From Ignavibacteriales bacterium (GTDB taxonomy: Bacteria; Bacteroidota; Ignavibacteria; UBA10030; SZUA-254): DNA of 42,234 nt. A program made the position numbers and the translations under genes. Shown here piece by piece: positions 1 to 6,823 of the stretch (position 1 is the stretch's first letter; each line of letters begins with the position of its first letter). Location of the stretch: positions 1 to 42,234 of the forward strand of contig JACRFD010000013.1 of the NCBI GenBank assembly GCA_016218025.1. The letters are read 5' to 3'. Below the pieces are notes generated by a model. That model searched no databases. It had not been told where the DNA came from and saw only the letters and a list, made by a program, of their open reading frames with translations.

Positions 1-73
1 CGGTTACTAATCGGACTGCATCCATCTTAAATTGCTTATCAAATCTTCTTCTTCTGACTTGGTCTGGTTCCAT
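1..73 (-). CDS. IS3-family transposase OrfA, N-terminal part (cut by window edge)
   Basis: Read on the minus strand from the ATG at 71-73, the frame is open to the window edge and gives about 24 residues: an Arg-rich start followed by a FDKQFKMDAVRLV-like segment. That is the typical beginning of the helix-turn-helix OrfA of IS3-type transposases. An AAGGAG Shine-Dalgarno sequence lies about ten bases upstream. An IS-end-like sequence follows at 115-139. The rest of the element lies outside the window, so whether it is intact cannot be judged. Confidence 0.7.
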   Translation of the reverse strand, partial: MEPDQVRRRRFDKQFKMDAVRLVT

Positions 74-114
74 TTCGGACTTCTCCTTTTCTTTAATATA
101 CTGTCTTTTCTTTC

Positions 115-139
115 TGTCCGAAAATACGGGGCAAGATTA
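115..139. mobile_element. Probable terminal inverted repeat of the IS3-type element
   Basis: Read inward toward the transposase (minus strand), this stretch runs TAATCTTGCCCCGTATTTTC and then GGACA. From memory it resembles the inverted repeats of the IS3 group (TTGCCCC followed by an A/T tract and GACA). It lies about 40 bp upstream of the transposase start, where a left end belongs. The outermost bases are TA rather than the usual TG, so the exact boundary is uncertain. The partner repeat is outside the window. Confidence 0.45.
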
Positions 140-256
140 CTTCTGGGATTATCAAACTAAACCATCAAGACAAAAATGTAATTTGATTCATTCAGTTTCA
201 TTTCATATCTTATTATCAATTAATTCAATGTTCAATGTGATTTTAAAGGAGTTTAC

Positions 257-484
257 ATGCGAAAATTAATTGCATTTTTAACATTAGTTCTTTTCTTCAG
301 CTTCAGCGGCGTAATAAATGCTCAAGAAGTGAAAGAAAAAATCAAGGAAGTTAAAACCACAGAGCAGGTTACAAAAAAAGTAACTAAAACAAAAAAAATC
401 AAAAAAGTAAAAAAGGATTGTGCAGCCACTTGCCCTGATAAATCTAAATGCGCCTCTGAGAAAAAAGGAAAAGATAAAGAATAA
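257..484 (+). CDS. Small secreted Lys-rich, Cys-containing peptide (75 aa)
   Basis: A Shine-Dalgarno sequence AAAGGAG lies seven bases before the ATG. Residues 1-22 form a clear signal peptide (MRK, hydrophobic core, then Ala-Gln). The mature part is about one third lysine with Glu/Thr, and it carries three cysteines near the C-terminus in a DCAATCPDKSKCASE context. No domain is recognisable. A rho-independent terminator follows directly, so the gene is a stand-alone unit convergent with the iron-sulfur gene. The cysteines could bind metal or form disulfides outside the cytoplasm, but that is inference. A real gene is likely because signal peptide, ribosome binding site and terminator all agree. 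Confidence 0.75.
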   Translation: MRKLIAFLTLVLFFSFSGVINAQEVKEKIKEVKTTEQVTKKVTKTKKIKKVKKDCAATCPDKSKCASEKKGKDKE

Positions 485-505
485 TTTTTTATTTTCTGTT
501 TCTGC

Positions 506-537
506 AAGGCAGTTGGTGTAAACCTTCTGCCTTTTTT
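506..537 (+). terminator. Rho-independent terminator after the small secreted peptide
   Basis: AAGGCAG (506-512) pairs with CTGCCTT (527-533) around a 14-base loop and runs into T(6) at 532-537. It faces the plus-strand gene ending at 484. Its T-tract overlaps the stop codon of the convergent minus-strand gene. Confidence 0.75.
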
Positions 538-2476
538 ATTGCCCTCTGGCTTCTAAACGATTCAATTCAGAAACATTATAGCTTTTACCCTCACCGTTAA
601 ATTTAAACGGATTGTCTATCTCCTCTTTCTCTGTCTCCGATATGTAGTACGATATTTTATCCGTTTGAAGCGCCGAAATTATCTTATCCGCATTGATGTT
701 ATTTTCATCATAATAAATATATCCGAAAACACCTTTGTTATATCTGACGGCAAAACGAATTATTCCATCGATGTTCGATAGATAGCCGGAGAGATATTCG
801 AGAGAATTCTTGAACTGACTGTTTTCAAAACCGGTTAATGGGAATTTGAATATCTTCAATTCATCCTCATTATACTCTGATCCATCTGAATAATCATCAT
901 CAAATTCGATAAATATCCTTTTTAAGTACTCATCGGGAATAATTTTGTTCCTTACTTCATACTTTTCCTCAGCGTCAAAATCTAATTCGAGCTCATTTTC
1001 TCCGGTTTCGGTTTTATATAATATAGATTTTTTTTCTATTTGCATTTTGATTTCTTCCGGATCGATAAGTTGCGCATAGTAATAAACCGTAACACGCACA
1101 GGTTCACCGAAATATGATTCAAATCCGACTATTCCTTCTTTCTGTTTCAACAAAATATTCAAATTATTGAAATCGACCGCATCAAACAGCCGGTATATCC
1201 CGATGTCCAACACTCCTATTGAGTCGTAATTATTCACAATCGTTCTCAACTCATATTTACCGGAGGTAAACAATGCCGCTTTGACATTCTCTTCTGTAAT
1301 TAATCCGGGATTATAATAAATTTTAACCTTGTTACTTTTAGCATAAGTATCTAATCCGATGATTCCCTCCACCTGTTCAAGTGTACCTGCCAGCGACATG
1401 GAACTTCCGTAACATTTTATAGTTTTAATTCCTGATTGTTCATACATCTGAGTCCCATCGGTCTGCGTCCCCCATCTGAGTGAGACTGTTGTAAATTCAA
1501 AATAATTTGTCATCCCGAGTGAGATCGCAATTAGAACAATAACCGAAACTGGTGCGAGGTATTTGAAGCTTTTCTTTTTGTTGATTGAGAGAACCTGCTT
1601 CTTCGGACACGCATAGACACAATCGGTGCAGAGATGGCAATCGATATGATTCACAACAGGCATCGATGAAATTTTGATTCCCTGTGGACAATTTTCGTCA
1701 CAGTTACCGCAATCAGTACAAGCATTAACATCCCGTGTGATTTTTGGAATTGGCAGCAAGACGGATTTCATAAGCAACGATTCATTAAGCCAGCCGGCAA
1801 TTACAAGTCCGCTTAGCAGCCACAAGATGCTCAATTGAGCTCCGAATATATTTGCCGCAAAATAGAGAGCAATTACACCAATTAATAATCCAATATTCAT
1901 AAATATATTGCTGACGGCTCCGAGCGGACATAAATATTTGCACCATGCAACTCTAAGAAATATTGCGCCCGCAATAGTGAGAATCAATGCAGGTATTGCA
2001 TAATAAAGAACGATGTCGTTATTAGAGAATAGATTTACCGCCGAGAAATACGGATCGAATTTTTTACAAAGCAATTCTCCCGATGTCATAGTTAAATATA
2101 CAGTGATAAATAAAAGTAAATATTTCAGTCCTCGCAGGATTCTATCTGCAATATCAGGAACCCTGAATCTGACTCTGTCTGTTAGCTTGCTAAGCCATTC
2201 GCTTGTGCTTCCGATCGGACAGATGTAACTGCAGAATAATTTCCCGATGAATCCCACGCCGAAAAGAAGACCCAATCCGAGCAGAACCTGTACTTCGCTC
2301 ATACTGCACGACATAGTATCTTGATTCAGCTTGCTGAAAAATGCAGCAATTCCCCCGAACGGGCAATATTGTTCGAAGTCGTCAATGTAAGATTTATCAA
2401 TCGTCGGTCTGATTGCGACATATAGAATTAGTATTAAAACTGCCGACTGGAAATAAATTCTGATCCGGTTTATCAT
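536..2476 (-). CDS. NapH-like membrane 4Fe-4S protein with C-terminal HMA-like domains (646 aa)
   Basis: The N-terminal half (about 1-330) has several membrane segments and two CxxxCP motifs (C82/C86 and C179/C183), as in NapH/MauN/RdxA-type iron-sulfur membrane proteins. Two classical 4Fe-4S clusters follow (C253, C256, C259, C263 and C280, C283, C286, C290). One more membrane helix lies near 308-325. The last about 300 residues contain three stretches with the beta-alpha-beta-beta-alpha-beta feel of heavy-metal-associated domains, but none has the CxxC metal site; the first has only one Cys (KCYGSSM). The N-terminal family passes electrons across or near the membrane; the electron acceptor here is not visible. 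No strong Shine-Dalgarno precedes the ATG. It could be related to the DUF362 locus at 9616 (inference). Confidence 0.85.
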   Translation of the reverse strand: MINRIRIYFQSAVLILILYVAIRPTIDKSYIDDFEQYCPFGGIAAFFSKLNQDTMSCSMSEVQVLLGLGLLFGVGFIGKLFCSYICPIGSTSEWLSKLTDRVRFRVPDIADRILRGLKYLLLFITVYLTMTSGELLCKKFDPYFSAVNLFSNNDIVLYYAIPALILTIAGAIFLRVAWCKYLCPLGAVSNIFMNIGLLIGVIALYFAANIFGAQLSILWLLSGLVIAGWLNESLLMKSVLLPIPKITRDVNACTDCGNCDENCPQGIKISSMPVVNHIDCHLCTDCVYACPKKQVLSINKKKSFKYLAPVSVIVLIAISLGMTNYFEFTTVSLRWGTQTDGTQMYEQSGIKTIKCYGSSMSLAGTLEQVEGIIGLDTYAKSNKVKIYYNPGLITEENVKAALFTSGKYELRTIVNNYDSIGVLDIGIYRLFDAVDFNNLNILLKQKEGIVGFESYFGEPVRVTVYYYAQLIDPEEIKMQIEKKSILYKTETGENELELDFDAEEKYEVRNKIIPDEYLKRIFIEFDDDYSDGSEYNEDELKIFKFPLTGFENSQFKNSLEYLSGYLSNIDGIIRFAVRYNKGVFGYIYYDENNINADKIISALQTDKISYYISETEKEEIDNPFKFNGEGKSYNVSELNRLEARGQ

Positions 2477-2560
2477 TTAATAATTGTTAATATCTGAAAT
2501 TCGGAATATTATTATGCTGATTTGGAAAGTAAGTAAAAAAGAGAATTCTAACAAATTTAA
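2477..2560. other. AT-rich gap between iron-sulfur gene and recombinase remnant
   Basis: This is the upstream region of the minus-strand iron-sulfur gene. I see no good -35/-10 pair and no further gene. The reading frame of the recombinase remnant opens at its right end, after a stop at 2558-2560. Confidence 0.4.
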
Positions 2561-2773
2561 AAATATATTGTAGCGGAACAGCTTAACAGCAAACTCCACT
2601 TCCACAGTTTACGTCATACATTTGCTACTTGGCTTGTACAGGATGGAGTTAATATTTACGAAGTTCAGAAATTACTCGGTCATTCCAATATGAAGGTAAT
2701 TGAAGTATATTCCCATCTTGTTACAAGTAAGCTACACAGTGCTGTTAATAAGATATCGTTGAGGCTGAATTAG
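2561..2773 (+). pseudogene. Tyrosine recombinase/integrase, C-terminal remnant (about 70 aa)
   Basis: The frame between the stop at 2558-2560 and the TAG at 2771-2773 encodes the C-terminal catalytic part of a tyrosine recombinase. Visible are HSLRHTFATWL (box II His-x-x-Arg), VQKLLGHSN (third conserved His) and VYSHL with the nucleophile Tyr. The N-terminal domain, the first catalytic Arg and the Lys hairpin are missing, and there is no start codon, so this is a 3' gene fragment. The C-terminus is XerC/D- or phage-type. I cannot assign it to the integron-integrase branch: the extra IntI-specific patch would lie upstream. It lies at the left edge of the accessory island. Confidence 0.8.
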
Positions 2774-2977
2774 AATCGCTATCTTTTAATCGATAGATAT
2801 GAAATTATTTGTTAGACAAAATTGGAATGAAGTATCGGTGATATTTTTTGTCACCAAATTACCAGCAAGTCCCTATAAAACCGAAATATAATTTCAAGTG
2901 AAACACATCCTTTCATTTCCGACAACATCAAGAATAGAATATACCCTCCGTTACCCGCTGAGATTCTGTTTAGTATA
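2774..2977. other. Non-coding stretch downstream of the SAMDC-like gene
   Basis: About 200 bp without a supported reading frame, between the recombinase remnant and the stop of the minus-strand gene at 2978. It has short A/T runs but no terminator hairpin that I can support. Confidence 0.4.
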
Positions 2978-3343
2978 TCACCTTATTTTCCGTTCGATTA
3001 TTTGATGATAATAATGCTTTGCATTAAAATAATTAATCGAAAAATTTAAAAGATTTTTGGCATCAAATTCCTTACAAGAAAAATAGTTAATATATATCGT
3101 CCTCAATAAAGGGAGTACATGAATAACTATCGTACTTGTTTCAATAAATTGAATTGCTGATATTCCATTTAAGTGGGGAATGCGAGAATTATCGATCCAA
3201 TACTTGGTTGAACCGACTTTTTTGGTTTTGGCGATTTCGCAACTTTTGTTTATGTACGTTCTAATTTGCCTCTTTGTTATATTCTGAACTTCACACTGAA
3301 TCAAATCCATTATAAGTTCCATTCCATAATCGTCTGTGTTCAT
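2978..3343 (-). CDS. S-adenosylmethionine decarboxylase-like protein, probably without the pyruvoyl serine (121 aa)
   Basis: The order of motifs matches the prokaryotic AdoMet decarboxylase fold: an early DLIQC strand, then GISAIQFIETSTIVIH (60-75), then INYFSCKEFD (85-94). His75 and Cys90 align with the conserved His and Cys of SpeH enzymes. The position of the self-cleaving serine (the first Ser in the SES-H motif of Thermotoga SpeH) appears to hold Glu68, so conversion to the pyruvoyl enzyme is unlikely. The length is about right for the family. It starts 11 bp after the stop of the one-TM gene, so the two are probably co-transcribed. Catalytic loss rests on alignment by eye. Other members of this IETS-containing branch may have a different function. 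Confidence 0.55.
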   Translation of the reverse strand: MNTDDYGMELIMDLIQCEVQNITKRQIRTYINKSCEIAKTKKVGSTKYWIDNSRIPHLNGISAIQFIETSTIVIHVLPLLRTIYINYFSCKEFDAKNLLNFSINYFNAKHYYHQIIERKIR

Positions 3344-3354
3344 TTTAATCCAAC

Positions 3355-3960
3355 CTACCTTTTTTCTATTAAAAAATTTTCATCCAAATAATCATACAGT
3401 TTAGGGTACCAATCTTTCTTGTCTTTTATAAATTTACGAAAAACTTCACTGTTCGAATAAATAAAGAGAGCATATTCAAGCCATCCATCTTTTGCTTCAA
3501 ATATATGGCTCCCAGCTGCATGGTCTAGCATGTCCGCATACATTTCACATATAACGGCAACCCGTATTTTAGTATCTAAATCAGATGTGCTATCCAACGA
3601 TTTTTTTGAATTGTATATGTATTCGAGTAATTCGGGATGCTCGACAATAATTTTTTGAATCTCACCAGCTTGAGCAAACAAATTTGCCCTACTAACAATA
3701 AAATTCTGTTCTTGGGATGACTTTAAAATGTAAAAAGAAATTACCACAGCGATAAGAGATCCTCCTCCTATAGTATAAACGACTCTATTGAAGAACAAGT
3801 TATGATAAAATGCTGAAACAATTGCTTTTTTTCTTATGTCTCCAGACTGAAATCTTTTCCTTATTACAAAATAGTTCTTAAATGCATATATCAGACGATG
3901 TTCTTGGCGATAAAGTCCTGCTTCTAATTCAATGTTCGTCATAGCATTAATATTATCCAT
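3355..3960 (-). CDS. One-TM protein resembling DUF4760-type proteins (201 aa)
   Basis: The frame extends to a TTG at 4011, but that start would lie inside the structured repeat at 3996-4134, so I prefer the ATG at 3958-3960; another ATG lies at 3942. The protein has an N-terminal charged region, one membrane helix (about residues 60-77, VVYTIGGGSLIAVVISFYIL), and a soluble domain. The soluble part has a His-Pro-Glu-Leu motif, an acidic helical middle and a Trp-rich end (GWLEYALFIY, DWYPKLYDYLDE). This layout resembles small membrane proteins of the DUF4760 kind, whose function is unknown. It is followed after 11 bp by the SAMDC-like gene. It is the first gene after the left attC-like site on the coding strand. 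Confidence 0.6.
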   Translation of the reverse strand: MDNINAMTNIELEAGLYRQEHRLIYAFKNYFVIRKRFQSGDIRKKAIVSAFYHNLFFNRVVYTIGGGSLIAVVISFYILKSSQEQNFIVSRANLFAQAGEIQKIIVEHPELLEYIYNSKKSLDSTSDLDTKIRVAVICEMYADMLDHAAGSHIFEAKDGWLEYALFIYSNSEVFRKFIKDKKDWYPKLYDYLDENFLIEKR

Positions 3961-3995
3961 ACTAAAAATATTTAATTGTATTGCATGTTTTATAC

Positions 3996-4134
3996 GGGTA
4001 ACGTCTCTCAAAAAAATGACCTATCGTTACTAAATATAGCAAAATAATATTGTTTGAGCAACGATAAGGTTCTTTGAGCTAGACATATAACTTAACTGTG
4101 TTTGGTTTCTGTTCCATTTTTATGCGTGTTAGGC
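3996..4134 (-). repeat. attC-like imperfect palindrome, copy 1 (139 bp)
   Basis: Its outer ends are inverted: GGGTAAC at 3996-4002 and GTTAGGC at 4128-4134. The second fits the integron core GTTRRRY; the first departs from RYYYAAC. Next come inverted TC..CAAAAAAATGA and CATTTTTATGCG tracts. An inner stem pairs CCTATCGTTAC (4020-4030) with GCAACGATAAGG (4058-4069). Copy 2 (8529-8751) shares the same ordered blocks: TAACTGTGTTT, GAGCAACG, and AACGTCTC-CA-AAAAATGA, with equal spacing inside each arm. On the minus strand it starts 12 bases after the stop of a gene remnant (4147) and ends 35 bases before the next ATG (3960), the layout of a cassette attC. A structured RNA or other mobile repeat is the alternative. 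Confidence 0.5.
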
Positions 4135-4146
4135 CTGGCTGCATCG

Positions 4147-4332
4147 TCACAATCCTAGAATTTCCCACTTACATAGATAATTGTCGTGCTCGTCTGAGAA
4201 CTTCAGTATTATTGAATCGTTGTGTGGCTGACCATTTTTACCAGGTGTCTTAAGCCATTTAGCGTGACCTTATCGAATACAGAGTATTCCTGAGAGTGCT
4301 TCTTTTGTTTTATTAGTATTTATCAGGATGTC
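4147..4332 (-). pseudogene. Degraded small gene with in-frame stop, upstream of attC-like copy 1
   Basis: One minus-strand frame reads as protein-like sequence ending at a TGA (4147-4149): DILINTNKTKEALSG and further residues, an in-frame TAA at 4270-4272, then GHAKWLKTPGKNG and 25 more residues ending in KWEILGL. No start codon is present, and a TGA precedes it (4333-4335). The balanced composition and directly adjacent structured repeat suggest the end of a former cassette gene. I do not recognise a family. A full copy may exist elsewhere, with Arg or Trp codons at the stop. Confidence 0.4.
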
Positions 4333-4492
4333 TCAAATTAAAAGTTTTGTTGATCATCTTACTTAGGTACGGTTGCACCTAGCGTTTCGGAAAAGCATGT
4401 AATAATTGAGCGAACTATAATGAATCATTTTCATGAACGAAATATTGAACGAGTTTCTCACCATGACTTTCTTAGCGTCGTTGCTACTGCTG
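4333..4492. other. Non-coding gap downstream of the one-TM gene of the four-gene unit
   Basis: About 160 bp between the stop at 4493 and the degraded gene. A minus-strand frame crosses it (4363-4650), but it lies mainly over the real gene in another frame and has no protein-like features. No terminator is evident. Confidence 0.35.
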
Positions 4493-5020
4493 TTATTTGC
4501 TCTTGCCCAACCTATATCTTTGAATGAGGTTAATCCGTTTCGAATTAGATTGCTCGTGTTGGTCTGAGTACTCATAGCAAATCTCGCCTGTAACATACTC
4601 ATGGATTGGCTTTTCAGAGGCCATTTCAATCTGTTGCAATTCTGATGCACAAATTTTGAAGGTTATGCTGCGACGCTCGTCGTGCAGAAGGAATATCGGC
4701 AGTAACTGGTCAGAGAGGATGTGATGAATACTCTGGTCGCCTTGAATTGAGTGCCACGAGATTAAGGCTTTAGTAAGCGTTACTGGAGCGATGCCGAGGT
4801 TGATGAGGCTCTGTTTTATCAGGATCGATCCATCGTTGTTACGTGATAGTTCTAAAGGTTCAAATTCCAATGATAATTGAGTTCGCCATGTAAAATCACG
4901 AGCCATAACTTTCCGCATCCTACGTGTTTCCAGTGCATACCAAAAAGTAATAAGCGCCAAAATAAGAGTAGTGAAGATAGTTCCATATGCAACAATCTCT
5001 TCGGGTTTCAGTGATGGCAT
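4493..5020 (-). CDS. One-TM protein of unknown function, last gene of the four-gene unit (175 aa)
   Basis: I place the start at the ATG 5018-5020 because a GGAG sits seven bases upstream; the frame itself extends to a TTG at 5032. That Shine-Dalgarno lies inside the last codons of the upstream nucleotidyltransferase, whose stop is at 5023, so translation is probably coupled. After a short polar start there is a membrane helix (about residues 8-27, IVAYGTIFTTLILALITFWY), then a basic stretch (ETRRMRKVMARDF) and a soluble beta-rich domain of about 120 residues. Many phage-defence and signalling loci contain such N-terminally anchored small proteins, but I recognise no family. The role is unknown; association with the nucleotidyltransferase and phosphoesterase is inferred from the spacing. 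Confidence 0.7.
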   Translation of the reverse strand: MPSLKPEEIVAYGTIFTTLILALITFWYALETRRMRKVMARDFTWRTQLSLEFEPLELSRNNDGSILIKQSLINLGIAPVTLTKALISWHSIQGDQSIHHILSDQLLPIFLLHDERRSITFKICASELQQIEMASEKPIHEYVTGEICYEYSDQHEQSNSKRINLIQRYRLGKSK

Positions 5021-5022
5021 GT

Positions 5023-5814
5023 TCAACTCCAACGATCTGGACTAGGATAATCGACTGGTCTACCTATGGGTAAATGGAGGAAATGATAAGCTCTCTCTTT
5101 CAGTTTTATGATTGCAGACTTATGAGTTTGAATAAGCCTCTGTTGGATTGTATCCACTTTGCGTATTACTGAATCTGCATCCCCGATTGCGGCTTTCACG
5201 TCCGCCTCATTGATGAACGCCTTAAGATGGGGGAGATTCTTTTCAATAGTATATCGCATTTTCCAATCGTTGTTGATGGAATCTACTATTCTACGACAAC
5301 ATATTGTTTGACACTCATTGTTGCCAACGATATGCGATTTAAATAGGAGCGTCAAATCAATCAGTTGTTTCCGATCTAGTACCTCGTATTGTAACTTTGA
5401 AAGTACAAGGTCAGTTAGGCAAATAGTCCATCTTTCAATCGTTAGAATATGCTGCAGGTTTATATCGTGATGGAGTAGAATAGGCGTAAAGAACACCTCA
5501 ACGGGGAACTCACCACTTGGATGATATAATAAGAGGCGACCATACTGCTTCTCCCAGACCTGAGAACGACGATCTTCTATGTATCCCATGTTCTTCATCA
5601 GCTCTCTAACGTTGGAACGATATTTCTTGAAAGTTACTAAGTCAAGATCGTTGATCTCCTTACGCTTGAGTTGTTGCCATAAGGAGATATGCGACTGACA
5701 TTGGAGAGCTATGGCACCAGAACCAAAGAACCTAACTGGAATGCCATGTTCAGATCCCAAAGTGTCTATCAATTGCTTTGCCGTATTAATTATTTTTGTT
5801 GTTCTATCGTTCAT
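5023..5814 (-). CDS. Nucleotidyltransferase-fold protein, MNT/AbiEii-like (263 aa)
   Basis: The start chosen is the ATG at 5812-5814, preceded by AAAAGGAAAATTCAT; a longer TTG start at 5832 would leave no ribosome binding site. Residues 30-38 (FGSGAIALQ) and 53-60 (EINDLDLV) give the GS...DxD signature of polymerase-beta-type nucleotidyltransferases, with D56 and D58 as metal ligands. A third acidic residue may be the Glu in FPVEVFF. The layout fits the broad AbiEii/MNT and LinB-like group, in which toxins, antitoxins and drug-modifying enzymes occur. The C-terminal half is helical and unrecognised. It lies 23 bp after the phosphoesterase stop and overlaps the ribosome binding site of the next gene. 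The substrate is unknown. Confidence 0.75.
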   Translation of the reverse strand: MNDRTTKIINTAKQLIDTLGSEHGIPVRFFGSGAIALQCQSHISLWQQLKRKEINDLDLVTFKKYRSNVRELMKNMGYIEDRRSQVWEKQYGRLLLYHPSGEFPVEVFFTPILLHHDINLQHILTIERWTICLTDLVLSKLQYEVLDRKQLIDLTLLFKSHIVGNNECQTICCRRIVDSINNDWKMRYTIEKNLPHLKAFINEADVKAAIGDADSVIRKVDTIQQRLIQTHKSAIIKLKERAYHFLHLPIGRPVDYPSPDRWS

Positions 5815-5837
5815 ATGAATTTTCCTTTTCAAAATAA

Positions 5838-6791
5838 TCAGTATGACAGAGGCTGATGTCCACGCACTTCATTGTCTATTATGGTTAAGAAGAATGCTTT
5901 CATGATACCCCTATCATATTCACTTCCAGCATTTACACATTTTGTTCTTCCAATTGATCGAAAACCCGGTTTTTCATGGATGTGCCCATGCAGTGAAAGC
6001 AGTGGCTGATATTGCTCAATCATGTTCCTGACGGCCTTACTGCCGACGGGCTCTTCCACTGCATTTCCACCGACCATGATTGGTTTAAGGTTATGGTCGA
6101 GTTTCAGTGCTAAGTCAAGCTGAGAATTGAACGGTGGTGCGTGAAGCACGAAGATCGCCTTAGATAAGTCTTTAATATTTTTTACTTTGGCTTCAATTCT
6201 AGATTGGAGAATATTCTCATCCATATCACGGGGACAATTGAACGGTGTCACATTGGTGCCTGATTCTCCGATTATCTCATGTCGATCAGAAAGAGTGAGA
6301 ATGGTGCGCTCGGGATTTTCAGCGAAATTAGATGAACTGATTACATCGTCCAATTCCCAGCGATCATCGTTGCCGCACATCAAAATGAATCGGGTACCAT
6401 GGGGTTGCAGTTTTTTCTGTGCATCCGTTATCCAACGTTTAAGCCGTAGTTTCATCTCCACCAAAAAACGTTGATCCTTGTGTGACGGATCGCTTTGCAT
6501 TTTGTCATACTCATCAACCGTGAGTCGGATCGGATAACTGCCTGAGCTTGAAATGTGTTTTTCAAGTTTTTCAACCTCAATCTCGGACTCTAAGTTCAGG
6601 CGGTTACCTTGGAAATTGGCTTCATAGCTATGTGGCGATTTCTGTAATATTGGTGTCATCGTCTTACCCGATACATCGCCACCAATAATGAGGGCATGAG
6701 CTTTCCAAGTGATCGTTGCGTCTAAGAGCTTCTCAAACACAAGATCTGATCCGTGAAGATCGGAGGCAAACAGAATTTTGACGCTATTCAT
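5838..6791 (-). CDS. Calcineurin-like metallophosphoesterase (317 aa)
   Basis: All dimetal motifs are in order: SDLHG (D11, H13), GGDV (D39), CGNDD (N141, D142), VLHAPP (H217) and LHGHIH (H268, H270, H272). The usual GNHD has become GNDD, a variant seen in several bacterial and archaeal phosphoesterases, so the protein is probably active but on an unusual substrate. An insert of about 95 residues lies between the second and third motifs, with a charged helical section that could bind a partner. It follows the permease by 32 bp and is followed by the nucleotidyltransferase, so a synthesis/hydrolysis pair is conceivable (inference). No Shine-Dalgarno is obvious. Confidence 0.85.
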   Translation of the reverse strand: MNSVKILFASDLHGSDLVFEKLLDATITWKAHALIIGGDVSGKTMTPILQKSPHSYEANFQGNRLNLESEIEVEKLEKHISSSGSYPIRLTVDEYDKMQSDPSHKDQRFLVEMKLRLKRWITDAQKKLQPHGTRFILMCGNDDRWELDDVISSSNFAENPERTILTLSDRHEIIGESGTNVTPFNCPRDMDENILQSRIEAKVKNIKDLSKAIFVLHAPPFNSQLDLALKLDHNLKPIMVGGNAVEEPVGSKAVRNMIEQYQPLLSLHGHIHEKPGFRSIGRTKCVNAGSEYDRGIMKAFFLTIIDNEVRGHQPLSY

Positions 6792-6823
6792 TTTGTTTTC
6801 GTCGGAATAATGTTCTGTTGTTA

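Noticed and set aside
3961..4011. TTG start at 4011 for the one-TM gene
   Set aside because: It would put the first codons inside the structured repeat with no proper ribosome binding site; the ATG at 3960 is simpler.
4363..4650. A 95-aa minus-strand frame
   Set aside because: It overlaps the one-TM gene (4493-5020) in another frame and has chance-like composition and no ribosome binding site.
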